NCBI RefSeq assembly: GCF_009865215.1
Contig: NZ_WWJX01001373.1
Location: 1-34,801, forward strand
DNA: 34,801 nt
Direction of reading: 5' to 3'
DNA from: Streptomyces sp. SID3343
Lineage (GTDB): Bacteria > Actinomycetota > Actinomycetes > Streptomycetales > Streptomycetaceae
Every line of letters begins with the position of its first letter. Position 1 is the first letter of the stretch. The translations under genes were made by a program, and so were the position numbers. Below the pieces are notes generated by a model. That model made no database searches. It was not told the origin of the DNA and saw only the letters and a list, made by a program, of their open reading frames with translations. Shown in pieces: positions 7,375 through 15,273 of the stretch.

Positions 7375-8679
7375 ATGGATACCTACAAGCGTACTCACAA
7401 CCCTGCCTCCACGAAGGCCAACCGGCCCGATCTCACTCTTTCGTGGGCAAGCCCGATGGCCGTCGTCCGGGCCGAACACACCCGCGACTTCGTCCAGATC
7501 AGCAACGCTCTCGCCCGCGACAGGCGCCTCGAATACGGCGCCCGTGGATTGATGGAGGAGTTGCTTTCCCGTCGCCACGTCGTCTCGTTCGACTCCCGTG
7601 CGATCGCCGCCCTGTGTGAACGCGAGGGACGCGCCACGATTCGGCGCTATCTCGCGCAGCTCGAAAAGTGCGGCTACCTGCGCCGGCGGACCGTACGTAT
7701 CGGCCGCGGGCGGATCATCACCCAGACCGTGCTGTGTGAAGACCCCAACGCACCCGATCCGTTCGCGCTCCTCGACGCGGTGAGCGAGGAGAAATGCCAG
7801 GTCGTACCGACGCCCCACCACCGGGCGACCGGCCGCGCGATCACCCCGGACTCGGCCGGTAAACCCCCCAAGACGACATACCTGAAAACGTGCGCCGACA
7901 TCCTTTCCACCCCCCACCCGACTACCCGAACGTGCGCGTGCGAGGCGCCCGGGCCGATCGCGGCGCCGGCCGCAAAGTGGGCCTCGGCCCCGATTCCCGC
8001 CCCGGTCCCCGAGCCCGTCCTCACGCCGACCGCCACGCCCGCCCCCGAGTCCGCCTTCACGCCCGCCCCTGCGGCGCCTCCTGAGCCCGCAGCCGCGCCC
8101 ACCCCCACACCGATTCCCGAGCCGGTCCCCACACCACCCCCCGAGCCACCTCCCGGCACCGCCCCTACACCGACCCGCGCGCCCGACTCCGTCGTTTTCC
8201 CGCTCCACGTCACCCAAGCCCGGGCGCTGCTCTCCGAGTTGCACCACGACGCCCCGAAACTGATGCTGAGCGAGCGTGAGATCGACTACCTGACCCAGCC
8301 CGCCGCGCAATGGCTCGCGCGCGGCGTCCCGTACCACCGCGTCGTGTACGCGCTCACCAGCGGCCTGCCGACCCCGATCGTCGCCGCTGCCCGCCTCGTC
8401 GAGTACCGCCTGCTCAACAAAATGCCGCCGCCCGACCCGACCTACCTGCCCCCTTGGCCACCGCAAGCCGACTGGGCCCCGTACATCCCCGCCCAGACGC
8501 GCGGGCCGGCGCCGAGACCGGCGCCGACACCGGCACCGGCGCCAACCCCCGCCTTCGAACCACGATGTCGGTGCGGCAAGCCCGGCGCCGACACGTGCCT
8601 GGACTGCCTCGACGCCGTGGCCGACCAGGGCATCGCCAAGGTCCGGTCCGCCTGGCGCAGAGCCCGTGCGGGCACCTGA
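7375..8679 (+). CDS. Helix-turn-helix protein with long Pro/Ala linker and C-terminal CxC/CxxC
   Basis: A 434-aa protein. The start at 7375 has AGGGCGGA 8 nt upstream; a second ATG at 7456 (MAVVRAEHTRDFVQI) is where most relatives seem to begin, so residues 1-27 are uncertain. Residues about 28-125 form a winged-helix domain (NALARDRRLEYGARGLMEEL, then AIAALCEREGRATIRRYLAQ and LEKCGYLRRR). Residues about 190-285 are a linker dominated by Pro, Ala and Thr. Residues about 290-350 are a second helical domain (LSEREIDYLTQPAAQWLARG), recalling DnaD/replication-initiator-associated domains. A second Pro/Ala tract precedes a Cys-rich end (CRCGKPGADTCLDC) that could bind zinc. It is likely a DNA-binding protein of the type common in Streptomyces; its target is unknown. 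The stop is 13 nt from the convergent SMI1 gene. Confidence 0.75.
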   Translation: MDTYKRTHNPASTKANRPDLTLSWASPMAVVRAEHTRDFVQISNALARDRRLEYGARGLMEELLSRRHVVSFDSRAIAALCEREGRATIRRYLAQLEKCGYLRRRTVRIGRGRIITQTVLCEDPNAPDPFALLDAVSEEKCQVVPTPHHRATGRAITPDSAGKPPKTTYLKTCADILSTPHPTTRTCACEAPGPIAAPAAKWASAPIPAPVPEPVLTPTATPAPESAFTPAPAAPPEPAAAPTPTPIPEPVPTPPPEPPPGTAPTPTRAPDSVVFPLHVTQARALLSELHHDAPKLMLSEREIDYLTQPAAQWLARGVPYHRVVYALTSGLPTPIVAAARLVEYRLLNKMPPPDPTYLPPWPPQADWAPYIPAQTRGPAPRPAPTPAPAPTPAFEPRCRCGKPGADTCLDCLDAVADQGIAKVRSAWRRARAGT

Positions 8680-8692
8680 GTTGTCCGCTTGG

Positions 8693-9544
8693 CTACCGAG
8701 CCGCCGTCGCCCACACGGGGGTCCCGTTGGCCAGCCGCGTGGACACCACGCGGCAGCCCATCAAGTCCACGGCGGCCAGGATGTCGCGGCGTACCCACTC
8801 GTCGTCGTCCGGCGGGAAGGACACCCGAATCCGATGGTCGTACATGGCCTCGTACGTCACGAGCCAATCCCTTGCGGTCGCCGCGAAGTGGTCGCGGCGC
8901 CGGTCGTCCGCACCGACCTCCGCGCCCCGGTCCGCCGTCGGCGTCAGCGCCTCGCGCAGGATCCGCAGCCGCTCCACGTACGGAAGTTCGCCCTCGTCCA
9001 GCCGGACACACACCTGCCTGCGAGTACGCGCCGGCTCGAACCACGGCGCGAGACCGGTGTCGTTGGCCGGCAGGAGCGCGGACTCCAACGTCCCCGTGAC
9101 CCAGCGGTCCAGGAACCGGGCCGCGCCCATCGGGTGTTCCTCGTAGCCGCCGCCGCGGCCCCAGATCACCACCGACCACGTGTCGGCGGGCCCGTCCGTC
9201 AGCCACCCCAGCCGGTTCGCGTCCTCGTCCGAACCCCAGATCAGCAGGCCGCCCGGCGACGGGTGCAACGGATAGGGGTACTCCCGCGCGGCGTCCGCGC
9301 CCGCCGGAACGAACTGCGGTGTCCCCTGCCACTCGACCCGCGAGTGCGCCCGGTTGCCGAACGGCGTGTGCACGGACAGGAAATCGGCGAAGGCCCCCCA
9401 CCCGTATCGCTCGACCAAGGCCCGGTAGTCGGCGGGCAGCGACACCGAAAGCGCGGCTTCGACCGCGCTCCAGTCGCCCGCCGCGTCGACGGGATCGACC
9501 GGCGGGGGAACACGCCGAGTCAACTCGGCCAAATGATCGGTCAC
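8693..9544 (-). CDS. SMI1/KNR4 (SUKH) family protein
   Basis: A 283-aa protein with a GTG start at 9544 and AGGG 6-10 nt upstream. Residues about 25-150 show the SUKH fold signature: VEAALSVSLPADYRALVERYGWGAFADFLSVHTP, then LHPSPGGLLIWGSDEDANRLGW and WSVVIWGRGG. The C-terminal part (residues about 165-283) is an additional acidic helical region ending in a short beta segment. SUKH proteins include immunity proteins against polymorphic toxins as well as housekeeping members; no toxin gene is adjacent here, so a solitary immunity protein is only one possibility. No membrane segment or signal peptide is present. Confidence 0.8.
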   Translation of the reverse strand: MTDHLAELTRRVPPPVDPVDAAGDWSAVEAALSVSLPADYRALVERYGWGAFADFLSVHTPFGNRAHSRVEWQGTPQFVPAGADAAREYPYPLHPSPGGLLIWGSDEDANRLGWLTDGPADTWSVVIWGRGGGYEEHPMGAARFLDRWVTGTLESALLPANDTGLAPWFEPARTRRQVCVRLDEGELPYVERLRILREALTPTADRGAEVGADDRRRDHFAATARDWLVTYEAMYDHRIRVSFPPDDDEWVRRDILAAVDLMGCRVVSTRLANGTPVWATAAR

Positions 9545-9684
9545 CCCCGCACCCTAAGCGGCGGGCACCGCATCCCAGGCACTCACGACAAGCGACACCA
9601 CACGACCGGAGCCACCCGACACACACCGAGCGTGGCCCCGGAGATCCACCCCGGAGTGGCCTGATACCTCCTCCGAGGCCCGCC

Positions 9685-9750
9685 CCGCAGCCGCCGGCGG
9701 CCTCCGCCGAAACCCACCCGCAGCCGCCCGCGGTCTCCGCCGAAGCCCGT
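9685..9750. repeat. 33-bp direct repeat (2 copies)
   Basis: Two adjacent copies of a 33-nt unit with the core CCGCAGCCGCC, CTCCGCCGAA (9685-9717 and 9718-9750), differing at only a few positions. It lies in the noncoding stretch between the SMI1 gene and the cupredoxin gene (9545-9807), where nothing else is recognised. Confidence 0.65.
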
Positions 9751-9807
9751 CGGGGAGACAACGCAGGACACACCCGGGAGACACCCGCCCGCCCCGCCGG
9801 CGACCAC

Positions 9808-10236
9808 TCACTCCGAGATTTCGATGGTCCCCGCCATCCCGGTTCCCACGTGGTACATGCAGTTGAACGTGTACGACCCCGGCCTGCCGAAGCTCATCTT
9901 GATCTCCTGCGACTTGCCGCCCTCCGAAGCCGGTATCGCCGCGACGCCAGGCATGATCATCTGATGCGGGGTGATCCCGGTATCCGCGAGCGTGATCACC
10001 AGCGGGCCGGTCCTGGCCCGGATGATCGACGGCGAGAACCGCAGTTTGTCGTCCACGCGCAACTCGATCCGCTGCACCCCGTCGGGGCCCTCGACCGCCT
10101 TGCCCTCCGAGGCCGCCGCCGTCGCCTCCGCCTCGCTCATGTGCGAGCCGGGACCGCCCTCGGCGCCCCAACTCCCGCACCCCGCCAGCACGAGGGGCAG
10201 CGCGACCGCACCGGCAACCCAACGCCAAGGCCGCAC
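9808..10236 (-). CDS. Cupredoxin-domain lipoprotein
   Basis: A 142-aa exported lipoprotein. The GTG start at 10236 lies 3 nt after the peroxidase stop. The signal peptide ends with the lipobox LVLAGC (Cys 20). Residues about 55-142 form a plastocyanin-like beta barrel: LRFSPSIIRARTGPLVITLADTG, then a His in ITPHQM, and the C-terminal ligand loop FNCMYHVGTGM giving Cys, His and Met. Together these four residues make a type 1 copper site. It should be anchored on the outer face of the membrane and carry electrons or copper. As the last gene of the copper operon, it probably serves as electron donor/acceptor or copper carrier for the neighbouring proteins. Confidence 0.85.
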   Translation of the reverse strand: MRPWRWVAGAVALPLVLAGCGSWGAEGGPGSHMSEAEATAAASEGKAVEGPDGVQRIELRVDDKLRFSPSIIRARTGPLVITLADTGITPHQMIMPGVAAIPASEGGKSQEIKMSFGRPGSYTFNCMYHVGTGMAGTIEISE

Positions 10237-10239
10237 GGG

Positions 10240-11550
10240 TCAGCCCTCCAGAAGTGATTGACCGACATAGCCGCCCTGCGCGCACCCCGGGGGGATCACG
10301 AACATCGCGCTCGCCTCGTGCCGCAGGAAGGGGGACAGCGCGTCACCGCGGGCCAGCTTGCGCTGGATCGGGACGAAGCCGTCCGCCGGGTCGTGTTGCC
10401 ACGCCAGGAACAGCAGGCCGGCGTCCGGCGCGCCGTCCGTGCCGAAGCCGTCGTGGTACGAGTAGCCGCGTCGCAGCATCGTCGCGCCGCGGTTGAACTC
10501 CGGCGCCGCGACCCGGATGTGCGCGTCCGCGGCGATCACGGGCGTGCCGTCGGGGCCCGGCTTGCCGAAGTCGGCGGCGCTGTGCTCGTCGCCGCCGGTC
10601 AGCGGTGCACCGGTGTCCTTGGCCCGGCCGATCACCCGCTCCTGCCGGGCCTTGTCGATGCCGTCCCACGTGTCGAGCAGCATCCGGATCCGGCGGAAGA
10701 CCACGTATGTCCCGCCCGTGACCCACTTCTGGTCCGTGCCGGCCGTGCCGGATGTACCGCCCGCACCGCCCGCACCGCCCGCACCACCCACGTCACCCGC
10801 GTCCTCCGCGACGAAAATCTTCTTGTCGAAGGCCGGGTCGTTGGGCTTCGGGTTGTTGGTGCCGTCGATCTGCCCCATCAGGTTCCGGTGCGTCATCGGC
10901 TTGGCCGTCGCGCCGGGGGAGCGGGCGAAGCCGTTGGACTGCCAGCGGACCCGGGCGACACCCTTGGCCAGTCGCTGGAGCGTCCGCACCGTGGCGAACG
11001 CGACCAGCCCGTCGTCCGCGCACACCTGCGTGAACAGGTCGCCGTCGCTGCGAGCCGCGTCCAACGCGTCACCCGGGAACGGCGGCAGCGGCGCGAGCGC
11101 GGCGGGACGGCGCTGCGCCAAGCCCACCTTGTCGAACAGCGTCGCGCCGAACCCGAACGTGACCGTCAACGAACACGGCCCCGCGTCGGCGGCGACCTGG
11201 TCGTCGCCGTCCACCACCTCGCCCTGGGTAAGCCGCGCGGCGGTGTCCGACCAACGGCGCATCAACGCCGCGACCGCCGCCCGATCCGCGCCCGGTTCGA
11301 GATCCCACGCGAGCAGGACGGCCTTGGCCTGCGCGGGAGTCGTGATGCCCGCCTGGTGCTTGCCGAAGAACGGTACGGCGGTCGAGCCGAGTCGGGTCAG
11401 TGGCGTGCCACCGTCCCGGTCGGACTCACCCGCGAACGCGACCGCGCCGCCCCCCACCCCGATCGCCAGACCGCCCGCGCCGGCGGCACCGGCCACCCCC
11501 ACGAAACGCCGCCGCGAGACGGACCAACGACCGGACGATGCAGGTTTCAT
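10240..11550 (-). CDS. dtpA: DyP-type heme peroxidase with internal Tat signal (DtpA/EfeB-like)
   Basis: The C-terminal 436 residues of the 873-aa open frame. The ATG at 11550 is preceded by GAGGAAAAGG, a strong ribosome site, and starts a protein with a typical twin-arginine signal (WSVSRRRFVGVAGAAGAG). It therefore very likely can be made as a separate, Tat-exported protein. DyP hallmarks: GQIDGTNNP (the GxxDG motif with distal Asp), AHIRVAAP (probable proximal heme His) and LLFLAWQHDP. Streptomyces lividans DtpA, encoded with Sco and a PCu(A)C-type chaperone, is known to act in copper-dependent maturation of the oxidase GlxA, so the context supports the same role. Odd: a Gly-rich insertion (GGAGGAGGAGGTSGTAG, encoded near 10752-10797) between the GxxDG motif and WVTGGTY. 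Confidence 0.85.
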   Translation of the reverse strand: MKPASSGRWSVSRRRFVGVAGAAGAGGLAIGVGGGAVAFAGESDRDGGTPLTRLGSTAVPFFGKHQAGITTPAQAKAVLLAWDLEPGADRAAVAALMRRWSDTAARLTQGEVVDGDDQVAADAGPCSLTVTFGFGATLFDKVGLAQRRPAALAPLPPFPGDALDAARSDGDLFTQVCADDGLVAFATVRTLQRLAKGVARVRWQSNGFARSPGATAKPMTHRNLMGQIDGTNNPKPNDPAFDKKIFVAEDAGDVGGAGGAGGAGGTSGTAGTDQKWVTGGTYVVFRRIRMLLDTWDGIDKARQERVIGRAKDTGAPLTGGDEHSAADFGKPGPDGTPVIAADAHIRVAAPEFNRGATMLRRGYSYHDGFGTDGAPDAGLLFLAWQHDPADGFVPIQRKLARGDALSPFLRHEASAMFVIPPGCAQGGYVGQSLLEG

Positions 11551-12861
11551 GACCTTTTCCTCAGACTCCTCGGACCCCGAAGGATCCACGACGGACGTCC
11601 CGACGGACGCCTTGACGGACGCGTCGACCGACGTCCCGACCGACGTCCCGACGGACGCGTCGACCGATCTCCCGACGGAGGCGTCGGCCGACCTCTCGAC
11701 CGGCGCCGCAACGGACGCCCCGATCAACACGCCAACCGGCGTCGAAGCCCGGCCCCCGGTCGGATCGCCCCCCACTCCACCGACCTCCACGGAGCCGACC
11801 GCGTCCCCCACCGCTCCCGCCCCGGCAACCGCCCCCCGCCGCACCACGACCACCAACGCCAGCGCCACCCCGAGCCCGGCCCCGAACACCAGAACGGTCA
11901 ACGCCCGATCGGCCACCAGCCCGCCCACGAACGGCGACGACGACCGCCACAGCACCGGCAGGTCGTAGCCCGCCACCCGCAACGCCAACACCCCGACCGT
12001 CGGCGCAGCCAACCACGCGCCGCCGACCCGACCCCGCACCAGCAGCACCGCCCCCGCGAACGCAACCGCGCACGACAGCAACTGCAACAGGTTGCCGGCG
12101 AAGAACGCCCCGGCCCACGCCCCGAAACCACCCGCCCGCGCCGCCGCGACCAGCGCCAGATGCAGCACGCTCGCCCCGGCGACGACGCCCGCGAGCGCCC
12201 CGTACACGAGCAGAGCCCGCCGATACACCACCCGCAGCCACACCGGCACGAACACCAGTACCGCGAGCACGAGCGACCCGACGATGCCCGGCCACGGGCT
12301 GGGTCCCGGCTCCCAGCGCAGTTCGCCGGTCGCCGAGAGGTCGCGGTCGCCGATCTTCATCGGCACGGTCCACGACTGGACCCGCTGGGCCCGGTCCGGA
12401 TCGGCCATCACCCGTGGTGGCAGCCGCTGTTGGACGATCCAGTGCACCCGCTGGTCGTACCACCGCGCGACCGGCTCGGCCGAGATCTTCCGCCACTGCG
12501 GGGCGCCGGTCGGCTGGAGGTTCGACTTCTCGTCGACCGAGCCCCACCGCTCGCTGCTCAGCTGTACGGCGGGGGACTGGGCGTTCTCGTACACGCCGCC
12601 CTTGCCGATCCGCAGGAACGGCTCGCTCATGTAACCGAGCACGATCACGTCCTGGGGACCCGAGTTGCGCACCTCCATCCGCGCGCCGTTCTCGATCACC
12701 CGCACCGACAGGCCCGGTACGAGCTCCGTCGGCGAGGTCATCACGGTGTGGAAGTTGCTCGGGCCCTGGCCCGACAACTCCTGCGCGGACGCGCTGCCCG
12801 CCGGGGCGAGGCACGCCAGCACCCCGACGAGCAGCAGCACGAGGCGTCGTACCTGCCTCAC
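10240..12861 (-). CDS. Membrane module fused in frame to DyP peroxidase (873-aa ORF)
   Basis: One uninterrupted frame joins two genes that are usually separate. Residues 1-26 are a signal peptide. Residues 27-195 form an extracytoplasmic domain (LVPGLSVRVIENGARMEVRN, then EPFLRIGKGGVYEN) found beside copper genes in Streptomyces. Residues about 196-345 hold about five membrane helices. Residues about 380-425 are a DASVGTSV-type repeat encoded by 12-nt units, and residues 438-873 are the Tat-signal DyP peroxidase. The GTG start at 12861 overlaps the CopCD stop by 4 nt. Either a full-length membrane-tethered peroxidase is made, or the internal start at 11550 yields a separate enzyme, or both. 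No stop or frameshift lies between the two parts. Confidence 0.8.
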   Translation of the reverse strand: MRQVRRLVLLLVGVLACLAPAGSASAQELSGQGPSNFHTVMTSPTELVPGLSVRVIENGARMEVRNSGPQDVIVLGYMSEPFLRIGKGGVYENAQSPAVQLSSERWGSVDEKSNLQPTGAPQWRKISAEPVARWYDQRVHWIVQQRLPPRVMADPDRAQRVQSWTVPMKIGDRDLSATGELRWEPGPSPWPGIVGSLVLAVLVFVPVWLRVVYRRALLVYGALAGVVAGASVLHLALVAAARAGGFGAWAGAFFAGNLLQLLSCAVAFAGAVLLVRGRVGGAWLAAPTVGVLALRVAGYDLPVLWRSSSPFVGGLVADRALTVLVFGAGLGVALALVVVVRRGAVAGAGAVGDAVGSVEVGGVGGDPTGGRASTPVGVLIGASVAAPVERSADASVGRSVDASVGTSVGTSVDASVKASVGTSVVDPSGSEESEEKVMKPASSGRWSVSRRRFVGVAGAAGAGGLAIGVGGGAVAFAGESDRDGGTPLTRLGSTAVPFFGKHQAGITTPAQAKAVLLAWDLEPGADRAAVAALMRRWSDTAARLTQGEVVDGDDQVAADAGPCSLTVTFGFGATLFDKVGLAQRRPAALAPLPPFPGDALDAARSDGDLFTQVCADDGLVAFATVRTLQRLAKGVARVRWQSNGFARSPGATAKPMTHRNLMGQIDGTNNPKPNDPAFDKKIFVAEDAGDVGGAGGAGGAGGTSGTAGTDQKWVTGGTYVVFRRIRMLLDTWDGIDKARQERVIGRAKDTGAPLTGGDEHSAADFGKPGPDGTPVIAADAHIRVAAPEFNRGATMLRRGYSYHDGFGTDGAPDAGLLFLAWQHDPADGFVPIQRKLARGDALSPFLRHEASAMFVIPPGCAQGGYVGQSLLEG
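11590..11721. repeat. 12-bp tandem repeat (11 units) in fusion linker
   Basis: Eleven 12-nt units of the type GACGGACGCGTC / GACCGACGTCCC, the last ones diverged. Read on the minus strand they encode the four-residue units DASV and GTSV that link the membrane module to the peroxidase. Confidence 0.85.
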
Positions 12862-14687
12862 TTGACCTCCACGGGCACCGTCACGGTGATCCGGTCGACG
12901 TCCGACGTACGGATGGAGAACGACAACTCCCAGCGGCCGGCCATCGGCAACGAGAGTTCGCCGAACCAGTGGCCGGGAGCGGCCCGGTGGATCTGTACAT
13001 CCGCGCCGTCGATCCCCTTGTCGGGCAGCGCCGCCGTGACGGTGGCCTCCTCGACCTCACGGACCTCGCCGATCGGAGTCGAGAAGTACATGTGCAGCTC
13101 GTTCGAGCCGACCCGCGCCGGGTCCACCGTGAGGTCCAACTTGCCCTTGCCCGCCGCCCCGCCCGCGTCGAACGGGACGGTACGACTGACCGGTCCCGCC
13201 TTCTCGACCTGCGCGCGCTCGTGCGCGGTACGGCCCGGCTCGGTGTCGGTGAGCACCGTGGTGACGCCGAGTACCACGATCGCGAGCGCGGCCTCGATCG
13301 CGACCGCCTTGCGCAGCACGGCCCACGTCGGCTTCGCACTCTTGCCCAGGTGGCGCTGCAGCCACCGCCGCGAGACCCACGCCCCGGCCAGCATCAGCAA
13401 CACGAGGTCGACCTTGAACACGAGCAACAGCCCGAACGTCGTGTCGAACAACGCGGCGAACGAACCCACTTGCCGCCACGCCGCGTACACACCGGTCGCC
13501 ACGAGCAGCACGACCGAGACGAACGCGGTCCGCGAGAACGTCGCCACCGAAGGCACGTCCAAGCCCGCCTCCGGAGCGGGTGTACCGGGCCGGATCAACA
13601 GCGTGACCACGACCGCCAACCCGCCGAGCCAACCCGTCATCGCGAGCACGTGCAGCGTGTCCGCGGTCATCGCGATCGGGACCTGACGGCCCACCGAGGC
13701 GTGGTTGGCGACCGGCCACGTGAAGGCGATCGCCGTGCACAGCACGACCCATATCGCGGTCGACACCCGCCGAGCCCGAACGCCCGCATCGGCGAGCGTG
13801 GTGATCAACCACCCCAGCAGCGCGCCGACCGCGCCGAGCAGCAACACCCGCGCCGCGAGCGCCTTGCCGAGCTTGGTGTCCAACGTCGCCCGCAACACGT
13901 CGGCGTCGAACGCCGAGGACAGTCCGAGTCCGGACGCGTTCGGTCCGTGCAACATCAACACCGCGAGCGAGGCCAGCAACAGCCCGCCCCACGAACACGA
14001 CAGCAGCAGCCACACCCGGAAACGGCCCACTGCGGCGGGCCGCGCGATCAGGAGGAACAGCATCGCGCCGCCGAGCACGGCGAACGACAGATACGCCACC
14101 CCTGTCGCGGCCCGCTCCAGGACGTCGGTCGCCGTCGAGCCGTCGTCGGTCAGGTCGGAGATCTTCACCCCGCCCGACGCCTGCCCGATATTGAACGTGA
14201 ACGCACCGGAGATGGGGTGCGAGTCGGCCGACACCGCGCGCCACGCGACCGTGTACGTACCGGTCGCGAGCCCCCCGCGCAACGGGGTGACCACGCTCGT
14301 GTCGCCGACCGGGCCGTGCTTGGTCTGGTTGGAGTCGACCCGCTTGCCGTCCGGGTCGAACACCTTGACCCCGCCGAGCCCGATCTCCACACCCTCGCTG
14401 AACCGCAGCGCGACCTGGGCCGGCGCGCTGGTCAGCGTCGCGCCGTTGGCCGGGTTGGACGACTCCAGCACGGCGTGCGCGGACGCCGCCCCCGCGCCGC
14501 CGAGCACGAGCGCGGCGAGCAGAAGCGGCAACGCGAGCAGCCACGAGAGCACCCGGCGCGAACCCGAGCGCCCGGACCTGCTCGGGCCTGCCGAAGGCGA
14601 GTGGGGGCTCGGGCTCGGGCTCGGGCCGGGGCTCGGGTTTGGCCTCGGGCTCCGGCTCGGCAGGAGCGTGCGGTCAGTGGCCTGCAT
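12858..14687 (-). CDS. CopC-CopD fusion (YcnJ-like copper import/resistance protein)
   Basis: A 609-aa protein joining CopC and CopD. A signal peptide (LSWLLALPLLLAALVLGGAG) ends before AHAVLESSNPANGA, whose His would become the N-terminal copper ligand. The CopC beta barrel (residues about 70-165) has the second His in SADSHPISG. From residue about 195 there are roughly eight membrane helices of the CopD type, with TADTLHVLAMTGWLGGLAVV carrying the conserved His, followed by a C-terminal extracytoplasmic domain. It probably moves copper across the membrane. The ATG at 14687 overlaps the PCu(A)C gene by 14 nt. The 40-residue tail before the signal peptide, with repeated PSPGPSPSPSP, is odd; a downstream GTG near the hydrophobic core may be the real start. 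Confidence 0.9.
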   Translation of the reverse strand: MQATDRTLLPSRSPRPNPSPGPSPSPSPHSPSAGPSRSGRSGSRRVLSWLLALPLLLAALVLGGAGAASAHAVLESSNPANGATLTSAPAQVALRFSEGVEIGLGGVKVFDPDGKRVDSNQTKHGPVGDTSVVTPLRGGLATGTYTVAWRAVSADSHPISGAFTFNIGQASGGVKISDLTDDGSTATDVLERAATGVAYLSFAVLGGAMLFLLIARPAAVGRFRVWLLLSCSWGGLLLASLAVLMLHGPNASGLGLSSAFDADVLRATLDTKLGKALAARVLLLGAVGALLGWLITTLADAGVRARRVSTAIWVVLCTAIAFTWPVANHASVGRQVPIAMTADTLHVLAMTGWLGGLAVVVTLLIRPGTPAPEAGLDVPSVATFSRTAFVSVVLLVATGVYAAWRQVGSFAALFDTTFGLLLVFKVDLVLLMLAGAWVSRRWLQRHLGKSAKPTWAVLRKAVAIEAALAIVVLGVTTVLTDTEPGRTAHERAQVEKAGPVSRTVPFDAGGAAGKGKLDLTVDPARVGSNELHMYFSTPIGEVREVEEATVTAALPDKGIDGADVQIHRAAPGHWFGELSLPMAGRWELSFSIRTSDVDRITVTVPVEVK

Positions 14688-15273
14688 GGCCCGAGTGGTC
14701 TTCCGCAGGAGCGGGCGCGCCTGCGGGCACGTCGCCCGGGCGTTCGGTCACCCCGAGCACCGGCACCTGCACGGTGACCGGCCCGGTGCGCTGGAACGTG
14801 AGCGTTACCGCCACGGTGTCGCCCTTCTTCAGTGTCTGGGTCGGGTTCATGAACATGATGTGGTTGCCGCCGCGCGCAAGCACACCCTTGCCACGCGCCG
14901 GTACCTCCAAGCCTTGGATGTGCTGCATCGAGTTGCCGGCGGTCTGGTGCAACATCACCTCACCGGACAGCGGACTGGCGACCGAGAGCAGCCGGTCGCC
15001 GGTGTCGCCGTCGTTCTGCACGATCAGGTAGCCCGCGGCGACGTCCGTCGAGGACGGTTGCGGAATGTACGGGTCGACGATCCTCAGCTGCGGCGCGCCT
15101 TTGGCGGCGCCCGCGTTCTGCGGAGCCGGCGCGTTCGCGGCCCGGTCCGCGGCCCGGTCGGAAGACGACGAGCCGGAATCGGCGCACGCCACGAGCACGG
15201 TGCCGACGCCGAGCGCCAGCACGCCGCCTACGGCCAGGGGAACTGCCTTGCGGGGGAGCGGGAAGAGCTTCAC
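14674..15273 (-). CDS. PCu(A)C-family copper chaperone lipoprotein
   Basis: A 199-aa exported lipoprotein with a GTG start at 15273, overlapping the sco stop (GTGA). Lipobox LVAC at residues about 27-30. After a Ser/Asp/Ala linker the PCu(A)C domain follows: IVDPYIPQPSSTDVAAGYLI, the ligand string VMLHQTAGNSMQHIQGL, and GGNHIMFMNPTQTLKKGD, giving the His and Met residues that hold Cu(I) in this family. The C-terminal tail EDHSGHAGH adds further His ligands, possibly for Cu(II). It corresponds to the extracytoplasmic copper chaperone that passes copper to Sco in Streptomyces for cytochrome oxidase and cuproenzyme assembly. Confidence 0.9.
   Translation of the reverse strand: MKLFPLPRKAVPLAVGGVLALGVGTVLVACADSGSSSSDRAADRAANAPAPQNAGAAKGAPQLRIVDPYIPQPSSTDVAAGYLIVQNDGDTGDRLLSVASPLSGEVMLHQTAGNSMQHIQGLEVPARGKGVLARGGNHIMFMNPTQTLKKGDTVAVTLTFQRTGPVTVQVPVLGVTERPGDVPAGAPAPAEDHSGHAGH

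Noticed and set aside
9840-9860. CCCACGTGGTACATG as a second parS-like site.
   Set aside because: It shares only the CACGTG core; the flanking GTTTC/GAAAC arms are missing.
10258-14777. Very long plus-strand frames (1142 and 787 codons) across the copper cluster.
   Set aside because: They are antisense shadows of CopCD and the DyP fusion, with Arg-rich composition and no recognisable domain.
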